A stretch of DNA of 64,000 nt from Elymus sibiricus (lineage: Eukaryota; Streptophyta; Magnoliopsida; Poales; Poaceae). Location of the stretch: positions 426,103,379-426,167,378 of the forward strand of contig CM077676.1 of NCBI GenBank assembly GCA_039707655.1, in the 5' to 3' direction. Below, one piece after another: positions 46,817-57,438 of the stretch. The stretch's first letter is position 1; each line of letters starts with the position of its first letter. The translations under genes were made by a program, and so were the position numbers. The notes under the pieces were generated by a model. The model had not been told where the DNA came from. It ran no database searches and saw nothing but the letters and a program-made list of their open reading frames with translations.

Positions 46817-48154
46817 AACTATGCATTATGCCTAGCTAGGGTCATAAAACAATAGGGCTTGTTGGGAGGCAACCCAATGAATAAAATAATTTTTTGTTTT
46901 ACTTTCTGTTTTTGTGTGTTTACACAATTATAGCCTATGTTATGATTGTGTTTTTATCTTTTAATTAATGTTGTGCCAAGTAATGCCTTTGGGATGATTT
47001 GGAAGATAGTATAATTGATGCTGTTTGGAAAACAGAAAGTTTTGCGTGCAGTATTTGATTTTTATTTCTGTACTTGAGCGTCAAAAAAATCTCAAATTTT
47101 TACACAGTATTGGTATATGAATTTCCCATATTGTCCTAATTTTTTGGAATTTTTGGAGTATGGATTTTAGATAGATCTTTACAGACTGTTCTATTTTAGA
47201 CAGATTCTGTTTTTGTTGCATAGTTTGCTTATTTTGATGAATCTATGGATCGTATCGGGGGGTATGAGTCATGGAGAAGTTGGAGTACAGTAGCATTATG
47301 CCAATATTAAATATGAATCAATTTACAACAGTACCTAAAGTTTAAGATTTGTTTGTTATACTAACGGATCTCACGAGGTTTCTGTTGAGTTTTGTGTTCT
47401 AAAGTTTTTAAGTTTTGGGTGAGACTACGATGGATAAAGGAATAAGGAGTGGAAAGAGCCTAAGCTTGGGGATGCCGAAGGCACCCCAAGGTAATATTCA
47501 AGGAGACTCAAGCATCTAAGCTTGGGGATGCCCCGGAAGGCATTCTCTCTTTCGTCTACAATCTATCGGTAACTCACTTGGAGCTATATTTTTATTCATC
47601 ACATGATATGTGTTTTACTTGTAGCGTCTTGTGATATAGTTTGTTTGCTTTAGTTTGCTTTTTAGTTTGTCACAATCATCTTTTCTGAACACACCTTTTT
47701 GAGAGGGACACACATTATTCGTGATTTGTTAGAATACCCTATGTGCTTCACTTATATCTTTTGAGCTAGGCAGTTGCTCTAGTGCTTCACTTATATCTTT
47801 TAGAGCACGGCGGTGGTTATATTTTAAAGAAATAGTTGCACTCTCATGCTTCACTTATATCTTTTTGAGAGTCTAATAAATAGCAATGGTAATATGCAAG
47901 GGTTATGAATTTGGTCCTAATATGATAGGTATTCAAGAGGGATATAATAAAAACTTTCATGTAGATCACTGAATATGATAAGTTTGATCCTTGCTATAGT
48001 TTTGCGATATTAAGATGGTAATATGTGGGTGGTGCTAGTAGATAATTATGGTTTAGTAATAATATTGGTGTTAAGGTTTGTGATTCCCGAAGCATGCACG
48101 TATGATCTGTCGTTATGCTAAGAAGTTGGAGCATGATTTATTCTTGATTGTCTA
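46817..48154 (+). other. Non-coding 3' internal region of element D, cut by CACTA G
   Basis: Holds the GGGAGGCAACCC box (46864), AAGCTTGGGGATGC at 47462 and 47518, and three GCTTCACTTATATC boxes (47748-47865), as in E and B. It stops at 48154 where G begins, before the expected polypurine tract. Confidence 0.75.
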
Positions 48155-48511
48155 CACTACAAAAAAAGACACAGCCATAACATTATGGCCCGAACGAGAA
48201 CTTTTTCTGTCATGGTTGTGACACTTCTATGACAATAATTATGACAAAAACACATATTATCATATATGTGGTGGGCTCCTACTTCTATGACAAAAAATTA
48301 TGACAGAAAATGGGCTTTTCGTCCTGGGCGGGCCGGAGACGCACCCGCATGACATTCTTTGGGTCGTCCATGATGTAAAAAATCGTGGTAGAAGTGAGGG
48401 CTAGGAAATTTTTGGGGAGTTCCCGGTTACGGTGGGTGGTCGGGGCCGAGCAATGCAGTGTGGTTTGCGCGTTTCTCTCGTACGCGCGCGCGTGTGTGAG
48501 GCGTTCACTAA

Positions 48512-48712
48512 CTGAACCCGAGCGAGGCGTTCGTTTACTGAACCCGAGCGATCGATCGATCCCTCGCACTACTACACGTACTGAACTCGAGCGATCGATC
48601 CCATTACGTACTGAAGTCGAGCGACCCCTTCGCTGCCTACTGAACCCGAGCGATCCCTTCGCTGCTAACTGAACCCGAGCGATCCTTCTCACTGCTTACT
48701 GAAGCCGATCGA
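48512..48712 (+). repeat. CTGAACCCGAGCGATC array in G (7 copies)
   Basis: The box recurs at 48512, 48538, 48581, 48611, 48640, 48669 and 48699, the last five about 29-30 bases apart. This is typical subterminal CACTA repeat structure. CGATCGATCGAT runs lie between copies. Confidence 0.85.
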
Positions 48713-48749
48713 GCCCCCGTGCGAGACGTAGCCAGCCGGTGTTGGGTTG

Positions 48750-49535
48750 CCTCTCGATGAACAGTGCCCGTTGCTGCCGCGCGCGCGATACACGTAGACA
48801 CGAGTCGAGACGCATCGATCGAGCCGGTTGGTTGGGTGTGGATGAACAGTTCCTGTTGCTGCCGCCCGCTCGTACGCCCCACCCCAGCCGGTGGGTTGGC
48901 TGTGGATGAACAGTACCCTGACTGTGTGAAGGCGGTTGGCGCTGGATGAATAGGTCCCCGAGGAGGCCAGCCGGTTGGGGGTGGATGAACAGGACCCCGT
49001 GGAGGCTGGATGAATAGTAGCCGGTGGAGGCTGGAGGAAGTCGACGGTGGATGAACAGTAGCTAGTGGAGGCTGGAGGGAGGTCGACCGTGGATGAACAG
49101 TGTCCCGTTTTGCGGTAGGCCACACCCCTCCCGATGAACAGGACCCCCGTTTCGATCGTAGGCAGTTGGGGCGAAGTCCGTTTCCTCCATTTTGCGGTAC
49201 GCCAGAGCCCTCCCGATCAACAGGACCCCGTTTCGACGGTAGGCGCTCGAACAGAAGTCCGTTTCCTCCGTTTTATGGTATGCCAGACCCCCAGCCGATG
49301 AACATGACCCCGTTTCGACCATAGGCGCTTGAACAGAAGGCCGTTTCCTCCGTTTTGCGGTACGCCAGACCCAGAGTCGATGAACATGACCCCGTTTCGG
49401 CTGTTCTGTCCAAGCTGGTTGGCTCCCGATGAACAGGACGCGTTTCGACCCAGTCGCTTGGCTCCCGATGAACACGACGCTCTTTCCTCCGTTCCGACCC
49501 AGCCGGTTGGCTACCGATGAACACGACGCCGTTGC
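48750..49535 (+). repeat. GATGAACAG/GACCCCGTTT array in G
   Basis: More than a dozen GATGAACAGGACCCCGTTT-like boxes with GCCGGTTGGCT and TTTCCTCCGTTTTGCGGTA spacers make a compound array. Frames of 60-160 codons on both strands here are by-products of the repeats. Confidence 0.85.
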
Positions 49536-49799
49536 TGCCGTCTGTTGCATGTCCATGTACACGAGCCCTGGCCATACGTATGCGCGAGTACGCGTTCGAG
49601 ACCCTGCTCGTATGTACGTACGTGCCCGTATTTTTTGCAGCGTGGCTGTACGTATGTGTACATGATTTAGACGGGGCTGACTGAACTGCTACGTCGTGGG
49701 CTCTACTATGACACATGTCACTCCTTAAACGCCCATGGTTCATCGTCGCAGAGAGACCGATCAACCAGTATGTACGTACACGTTCGCAACCAGACAGAC

Positions 49800-50989
49800 A
49801 ACGCTACTTACGCTTCGACCGGGTGGGTCCCAGCTATCAGGGAGGATAAGGAGGCACTTCCTTGCGTGCGAAGATATAGCAGGTGGGTCCCAGCTGTCAG
49901 GGAGATGGATAATTTTTTTCCCTCGTAATAAGGAGGCACTTCCTTGCGTGCGAAGATGTAGCTGGTGGGTCCAGCTGTCAGCCTCACCACGTACAGTCCT
50001 CTTCCGATGGCTGTCGTTCATTGACCACATTAACTACGCCGCACCGAGAGTACCAAGGCGCTGGACGACGGCGAGGCCTAGGAAGGGAACGACGCGGAGC
50101 CGGGGAAGACACGACAGTGGATGCCCACGTGGAGGGGAGTACGAGGGTTGACTGGTTCAGCTGCGGTGTGAGGTCACCGTCGCCGGAGAATAACAGGGGA
50201 TGTGGGTGCGTAGAGGGAAGGCCTGACCAGCTATGGGAGTAGGGTGGGGCGGTGAGGCCTGCGCGGCAGCATAACCGGCCATGGGAGGCAGGAGCAGGCG
50301 GTCCCGCCGGCGCTTGTTTGGGCGGTTGGAGCAAGAAGATCAGAGATTGAAGAAGCTACACGGCCGTTGGATGAACATCCAACGGTCACTACTGCTAGAA
50401 TCGTTTGTTGACTAAGTTGACAAAGCCCTGCGTATGCGTCAACTTAGTAGGCCCACAAGTCAGCCTCCAAATCCAGTGGGTCCTAGTTGTCATGGGGACG
50501 AATTGTTTTTTCACGTAATAAGGAGGAACTTCCTTCTGTGCGAAGATATAGCTGGTAGGTCCCAGCTGTCAGGGGGGGAATCATTTATTTTTTGCGTAAT
50601 AAGGAGGTACTTCCTTGCATGCGAAGATGTAGCTGGTGGGTCCCGGATGTTAGGAGGAGGAGTCAATTTTTTGCGCGTAATAACAGGGCACTTCCTTGCG
50701 TGCGAAGATGTAGCTGGTGAGTCCCAGCTGTCAGGGGGGGGACTTTTTTTTCGCGTAATAAGGAGGCACTTTCCTTGCGTGCGACCATGGACCTCGTGGG
50801 TCGCAGCTGTCAGCCTCTCCACGTACAGTCGTCTTCCGATGACTCTCATTTGTTGACCATGTTGAACACGCCGCACCAAGCGCACCAAGGCGGTGGACGA
50901 CGGCGAGGCCCCACCGCCCAGACGGGAACGACCCGGAGATGGGGAAGACGCGGCAATTGAGTCGCAAACGGAGATGAGTGCGAGACTTG
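49800..50989 (+). repeat. Larger repeat units of G, left of F
   Basis: A TAATAAGGAGGCACTTCCTTGC box followed by TAGCTGGTGGGTCCCAGCTG recurs at about 49846, 49928, 50517, 50598, 50680 and 50757. Longer units (TCCACGTACAGTC..., GGCGAGGCC, GGGGAAGAC) occur at 49985-50340 and 50815-50989, the second continuing after F at 55097. A third copy is at 56490-56760. Confidence 0.78.
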
Positions 50990-51389
50990 CACTACTAGGG
51001 AAAACCCTAGCAGTAGCGCGGGTTTATGGCCTAGGAGTAGCGCGGGTACAGGTGCTACTGCTACGGCACTACAGCTAAACTTTAGCAGTAGCGTGTGTTG
51101 TTCCACCGCTACAGCTAAACTTTAGCAGTAGCGTGGTCCGAACCTACGCTACTGGTATCCTACCTAGCAGTAGCGTGGGTATCACCAGCGCTACTGCTAC
51201 AATTTCCTGTATTTTCATTTTCTTCTGCGAATTTGCGCTATATTTGTACAGGTTTTATAAAGTAGTCTCATCATATGATTTTATGATCGACGTCCTACTA
51301 ATCCAACTTGGTCACTTTGGATCCATCCATTTGAATCTAATCCGCGTTTCTTTCACCCAATGATATAATAAATCATCATGATCATAATA

Positions 51390-51620
51390 ACAACTCATCA
51401 TCATCATCATCATCATCATCATAATATATAACTCATCATCATCATCATCATAATATATAACTCATCATCATCATCATAGTCATAACAACTCATCATCATA
51501 ACAACTCCTCATGATCATCATCTATGAGTCATATAACAACTCATCATTCTAGCTAACACATTGTAGCACATAACTCATTATCGTCATAATAACTAATCAT
51601 CATCATCATAGTCATATCAA
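51390..51620 (-). repeat. (ATC)n simple repeat in F
   Basis: Long TCATCATCATC runs downstream (minus strand) of the B3-like gene, collinear with the ATG-rich tract in C. Confidence 0.85.
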
Positions 51621-51715
51621 CACTAGCTAATTTTTCTTACTACCTAGGACCTAGTCCTCTCTCCTAGGTAAAATAGCATAAAACAGGTAAACCGGTCCAT
51701 CTCCAAAATGGAGAT

Positions 51716-53789
51716 CTACCTGTCGCCAACTTCTGGCTTGCGCACACGCTTGTTGTCTCCAATCGGTTGCGTGCGCGCCTTCATTACTTTGCTCCATTCT
51801 TTGATATTGAGCCTTCCATCTTTCAAAGAAATAGAGTATGCACTTTGGTAAGCCGACGATGGAAACGGTCGTAAGCTAACCATGTACATACTCCCTTCGG
51901 TAAGCATCATGTGAGGCACAACCTCGCTAGGGAGCTTCTGTTGAACAATATAGTAACATATATAGTTAGCAATGTAGTTTACTTAAGAAGAATGTATGCA
52001 ACGAAGTTACCATCATTAACAAAATCATACCAAGTTTTTGGCAATGAGGTTACCATCAAGCAACTGATGGACTAGTGGCACGTATCCAGTATAATTTGGG
52101 CTGATAAACACATTGGACTTAAAAGCCTCAACATCATCTATAAATGAGACAAGATATCCTTTCTCCTCACAATTAAGCTCGGAGCCATAACTGTAGTACG
52201 TCATGTCCACAGCTTTCCGAGTATTTTTTGAAGATCAGAAATAAGCTGATAATTATAAATAAACAAGTTTAGTAGCGATAAACACCAAATATTTTTAAAT
52301 AAAAACTATAAAGTACATAACAAATTAGTTTGACAAACTCACATTTAGGCAAAACAGGAGGCATATCCACATCAACTCAAATGTCGATATTATCTTCAAT
52401 ATCTTCATCTTCGGGACGAATATCAAAAGTTATTTGCATATTCTCCTCAAATCCATAGGCCTTGCAGAAAGCTTCCCAATTAGAGCAGCCAAAATGTGAG
52501 TGATTAAGCGCATTGTAGAGCTTAACCTGAAAAGCATAACCGTGTTTAGTCTTGAGGTGAGCCCTCCTCATCTCCATATTCTCAAGGTCTTGGAAACCGA
52601 GCTTCTGCAAGACATACGGTCTTGCATGGCACGGGATGTACTAGTCGAATTGAAAAAATAAACAGAAATTACACGTTGAAGCAAAGAATCACAAGTCATG
52701 ATTAATTATGATGAAATACTTGTCGATGCGTACCGTACAAACATCGAAGGTCACTTCCAGCTTCACGGTGAAGAACCTACCATTTTGCAGGTGAGGCTCC
52801 CTGTCGCACAAACCCCGGTCATCGCAGCAGTAGTTGCACTCCGGGATCTTATCATCGTCGGACATTTCCTATGTTCAAAATTCAAAGATTATAAATCAAC
52901 GACAACTAACAGGAACTCAACACACAGATCATTATTATTCATCACGGGTTGTCTGTCGGTCTATCGAGTCTTTCCTTGAAAACTCTCATCTCACGTGGTG
53001 TATATGGTGGGCACTCCCTCTCTGATATTTTCGACCGTCGGTGATGGTCGCTACTCCTCCTTCCCCTAGTGCATAACAAAGGTGTAGCACAAGGAGAAGG
53101 AGAAACGACCCCCACGACAACAGTCGGCATTCTTCTTCTCTCATATATGGTGGACACTCTCCCTCACTGATTTTTTGACTGTCATGTATGGAGCCCCGAC
53201 AGACTTAAAGTCAACCCAAAATATCATTTAATTCTCTTTCCGGCAAATCCAGGGCACTCGATATTTCCTATATATTCTAGCACAAGTCATGCTAGATTTC
53301 ACGGGAAAATCCGGCATGACCTTCGCTAAAATAGGACATATCGAGCGCCCGAAATTTGCCGAGACGGAAATGAATCAACACTCCGGCAAAACATAGGCCA
53401 CTCGGATTTTCTGTGCGATACAAAGATGTCCATACACATACAAAGATGTTTAAACTTGAAATTCTATCCGGATCAATTATCATTTAAAAAAAACTAGCTT
53501 CACATTGTCACAGCTACTCATCTACTACTACTACATCTATAACCCGAACATTTCATTTGTACAAGAAGCATAACTAAATACCCTAGTTCTTCAAGAAAGT
53601 AGGTCTCTCTCTCTCTCTCTAAATTTGGCAATGTGAGATTGACATAACTAAATACCCTAGTTCTACTCTATTCAACTTCGAGGAGAAAAGAAGGAGGAAG
53701 TGGACTTTTAGCTCACCGACTCGGGTGTAGAGGAAGTAAAGGTAGCTCCGACGATGATGACTCCACAGGGAGACGCGACACTACAAAGC
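51716..53789 (-). pseudogene. B3-like multi-exon gene of CACTA F (broken)
   Basis: Exons on the minus strand: non-coding 53789-53717; coding 1, 52865-52734 (MSDDDKIPECNYCCDD); coding 2, 52640-52343; coding 3, 52245-52031; coding 4, from 51937 to the TAG at 51716. Exon lengths match C (132, 298 against 295, 215) and splice sites coincide. Coding exon 2 holds the B3-like pattern (AHLKTKHGYAFQVKLY, NWEAFCKAYGF, MQITFDIRPEDED). Codon 10 is intact here, but TGA replaces Trp late in exon 2, TGA lies early in exon 3, and exon 4 is cut short and frameshifted relative to C. Both copies derive from an intact gene. Family call by eye. Confidence 0.65.
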
Positions 53790-54229
53790 CTGCATATTCC
53801 ACCGAGTGAAAATTTTAGATCATCAAATCTCATATAGCATTCTTTGATGACAAAGTGATAATGACATAAAAATAATTAAATTGTCCAATACATTTCTATA
53901 TTGAAAAAGAAAATTACTAAAAATTTCTATACCTAAATTTTCTTACTTAAATTTTTTATTACTAAATTTGATACCAATTTTTTTTTGAAATAGCATTCCA
54001 ATACATTTCTATTACTAAAACTTTTTTATATTCAAAAAACCTATTCACTAGTTTTCTATTCTATTCAAAAGACCATTCTACGTACCTATCTACATTCTAC
54101 AGGAAAATTCTACCTATCTATTCTATTCAAAAAACCTCCATTCTACCTATATTTTCTATTTTATTCTATTCAAAAAACCTACATTCTATTCATATAACCT
54201 ATATGTTCTATTTTATTCAAAAAAACATA

Positions 54230-54615
54230 GATGGGGGAGGGAGGAAGGGAGGAGGGAGGAAAGGGAGGGAGGGAGGGAGGCAGGAGGGAGGAAGGGAGGA
54301 GGGAGGAAAGGGAGGGAGGGAGGGAGGCAGGAGGGAGGAAGGGAGGGAGGGAGGGAGGGAGGCAGGAGGGAGGAAGGGAGGGAGGCAGGAGGGAGGGAGG
54401 GAGGACAGAGGGAGGAGGCTGGGATGGGGGAGGGAGGGAGGAGAGAGGAAGAGAGGAGAGAGGGAGGAAGGAGGACGGCAGGCGACGAGGAGGAGGGAGG
54501 AGGGCGGCGAGAGGAGGAGGAGGGAGGAGGGTGTGGACGGCGGGCGGCGAGAGGAGGGAGGAGGAAGGAGGGCGGCGAGAGGAGGAGGGAGGGAGATACC
54601 TCGGGGGCGACGACG
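54230..54615 (-). repeat. Purine-rich GGGAGG array in F
   Basis: GGAGGGAGG/GGAAGG repeats on the plus strand, i.e. CT-rich on the strand of the B3-like gene, in its 5' region. Apparent Gly/Arg/Glu-rich frames here come from low complexity. Confidence 0.9.
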
Positions 54616-55096
54616 GGCGACGGCGGCGGCAGAGAGAGCGGGCGAGAGAGTGTGAGGGGATAGTGAGGGAGAGGTAGTGGAATGGGATGGGGGAGGAAGA
54701 AGAGATAGGGCTAGCTTAGCAGTAGCGAGGGGTACGGGCCAGCGCTACTGCTAAGCCTATTAGCTGTAGCGCGGGGTCACATCCCACGCTGCTGCTAAGT
54801 GGGCCGGGGAGCTGGGCCCGGACTGGCCACAGTAGCAGCGGGGGTTACAGCACTGCGCTATTGCTAATGGGCATAGCAGTAGCGCAGTCGGGCCACCCAT
54901 GCTGCTACTGTGGCCAGCCCATGGGGGCACTACGGAGCCCACTTAGCAGCAGCGCTTGTTGTGGCACCCCGCGCTACTGTTATGTACTAACTGTAGCGCT
55001 TGTTCTAGCCCAGCGCTACTGCTACTTAACAGTAGCGTGGGGTGCTCACCCCACGCTACTACTAAGCATCTACCTATAGCCCTTTTCCTAGTAGTG

Positions 55097-57300
55097 TTGA
55101 CTGGTCTGGGTGCGGGGTGGGGCTACACTCGGCGGAGAATAACAGGAGGTGCAGAGGAGTGGACGGATGGCCTGGCTGTCGGTGGGGTAGCGTTTCGTAG
55201 CAAGGCGCGCGAAGCAGCGCTGCTGGACGCCGAAGGCTGGAGCAGGCGGTCCCGCCAGCGCTGGAGGAAGAAGACGAGAGATTGAAGAAGAATGCCGGCC
55301 GTTGGATGTACATCCAACAGATAAGGCTGTCAGAAACTTTTTTTGACTAAGTTGACAACGTCTTGTGTAGGCTTCGACCTATTGGTCCACATGTCAACCA
55401 GTCCATTTGGTGGGCTGGGTGAAACAATAATGTAGCGTCTATGCAGCCCATTTATATATTTTGTTAGCATTTACAGCCTATTTGTATTATTTTTCAAAAT
55501 ACACGGTTTTGCTGGGCTGGGTGAAAATATCATTTTGGGCAAGTCGGAAAAATGTTATAAAAACATAAACCGGTGCTGGGCATTTTATTATTATAAAACT
55601 ACATAATTTACGGAGCATAAACACGTGATTGCACGTCTATTACCGCATTGGTCCTTAAATCTTAGCAAGCTTATTTTCGCAATCACCAGGAATTAACTTG
55701 CCAACTTATTGTCAAATAATAATTAGTATTTGGTAAGAACTTATCGATTTACCAAATAAAATATTATTTATTTTGAAGAGTCAATAAGATGTGGGGTATT
55801 ATTATTTTTTAGGCTAGATGTGGGACAATTGAGTTGGTTTTAGGTAAAATCTGTGGGAGAAAAATCAGAGATAGGATTAATAAAAAAACAAAAATAAAGG
55901 AAGTGGGAAGGTCTATACAAAGGTTGGACGAAGTACAGGCCAAACGGGAACCTTATGTTCTTCTAATATATGTACGGAGTATATGTAATAAAATAAAATA
56001 TAAATATATATACAATTATAGAAGGGAAAACATAATTTGAGTTTGGCATTCTTATAGAAAAATAGAACTTCTTTTTTTGAGCAGTATAGAAAAATAGAAC
56101 TGAGCTGTGAGTTGTCGAAGAAACAAACGTAAGTTGGGATGTTGATGTTATAAAACAAGCTAGGCTGGGAGGCCCAGAGGCCGATTGATACCTGCTGGAC
56201 CTCAAAAAAAAGTTGAAACCTACTGGATCAACTGTGTCAGCATGTCGTGGGCTGCGCATGTTAAACAACAAAACTTAGGCTGGGTAGGCCACAACCCAGT
56301 TGTTACTTGTTTGACCTCTGAAAAAAATGTTTACTTGCTAGGTCCCGGATGATAGCACCTTGACTACGGTGACAATCTCGCGGGCCCCACACGTCAACAT
56401 GCCATAAGGAGGAAGCATTTTTTTTTGCAATATATAAGGAGGCACTTGTTTGCGTACGGCCATGGACCTGGTGGGCCCGGACTGTGAGCCTCTCCACGTA
56501 CAGTCATCTCCCGATTCCACTCGTTTGTTGACCATGTTGAGAATGACAGACGGCGGCGCCGCGGCGAGAGCACCAAGGCGGAGGACGACGTCGAGACCTC
56601 GGACCAGAACGAACCGGAGCGGGGAAGACGCAGGCGGAGGGGAGTACGAGGATTGACTGGTTCGGGTGCAGGGTCGGCCGGTGGAGCTGCCGCCGCCGGA
56701 TAATAAAAGGAGATGTGGGGGAGTAGCGGGATGGCCTGGCCAGCGCCATGCATCGGCTAGGATGGGTCGTCGAGGCATGCACGGCAGCGCCGCCAGCCGC
56801 TGTAGGGAGAGGAAAAAAGATTGAACAAAATAAAGAAATACAAATGGATAGGTGGTTGGTCCCAGATGTCTGTGTACGAAACCTGCTGGGTCCACCTGAG
56901 AAGGGGATTATGTTGGGAGGAAGGAGATTCAAACCACGCCGGCCGTTGGATTTCAATCTAATGGCTGCCAGAAGGACTGACGGAAGAGGTATCAAACTTA
57001 ACTTGTTCTTGTCGTTCGTGATCAAAGATGACCACCCTGAGTGAAGTTATCTGATAATCTAGACAAAACGAACGACTATGCAACCTACAGAAAACCGCAG
57101 TCAGACTTAAAAAAAAATGCACAAAAAATGATACAACTGCTGGATCCCCATAACCATGTCGTGGGCCGCGGATGTCCTAAGAAAAGAAACCTGGGCTGGG
57201 CAACCACAGCCCAGTTGATACCTACTCGACCTAAAAAAAAGGAAACACAATAGCCCTGTGAATTAGTACTCTTATTACATACATAAGCAAACAGATTCAT
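55097..57300 (+). repeat. Continuation of G after F: repeat units and AT-rich filler
   Basis: 55097-55330 completes the unit split by F, and 56405-56850 is another unit. A GTCGTGGGC...AGGCTGGGTAGGCCACAACCC box pair (56245-56330 and 57155-57235) forms a direct repeat. 55400-56210 is AT-rich with no gene seen. Confidence 0.65.
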
Positions 57301-57438
57301 AGCCACTCAGAAAAAAAAGCAAACAGGTTCATGGGTTCTTAGACGAAATATTACGGATAAAACAGATCATTATGACACATAGGCTAATGCATGAAACACT
57401 CAGATGATAAAGGTGCTTAAACAGACAAACTACACCAA

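Larger units (their letters stand above)
33429..48154 (+). mobile_element. Athila-like Gypsy element D, nested and interrupted; 3' LTR not in window
   Basis: It starts TGATACGTCTCC at 33429. Its parts are: 5' LTR (split by a Mutator-like element), tRNA-Asp primer site, gag (split by element E at 37940), gag-protease remainder (45921-46816), and non-coding 3' region to 48154, where CACTA G interrupts it. Without insertions the LTR is about 1,561 bases, matching E's 1,558 and 1,566, so D and E are one family (Sabrina/WHAM-like, tentative). Reverse transcriptase, RNase H and integrase are absent. The 3' LTR should lie beyond G. Confidence 0.87.
50990..55096 (-). mobile_element. CACTA transposon F (4,107 bp), same family as C
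   Basis: Termini CACTACTAGGG and CCTAGTAGTG are flanked by perfect TTG duplications (50987-50989 and 55097-55099). Its left end equals C's right end and vice versa, so it lies in reverse orientation. Subterminal AGCAGTAGCGCGGG-type repeats fill 51000-51200 and 54715-55080. The only gene is the B3-like gene on the minus strand. Confidence 0.92.
48155..57300 (+). mobile_element. CACTA element G, left end; right end not found
   Basis: Begins CACTACAAAAAAAGACACA after D's ATTGTCTA, followed by spaced TTCTATGACA repeats and the GACAGAAAATGGGCTTTTC block, which I associate with large Triticeae CACTA elements. The first 2.8 kb is almost all tandem arrays. Element F interrupts it at 50990-55096. The same repeat types continue after F to about 57240, so G extends at least that far. 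No closing terminus (reverse of CACTACAAA) was seen to 64000, so the end coordinate is a guess. No transposase is visible. Confidence 0.75.

Noticed and set aside
48385..49764. Frames of 60-166 codons on both strands
   Set aside because: They are by-products of the tandem arrays at the end of CACTA G; the translations are repetitive and open in several frames at once.
54203..54677. Gly/Arg/Glu-rich frames of about 150 codons
   Set aside because: Purely from the GGGAGG low-complexity array in CACTA F; three frames are open simultaneously.
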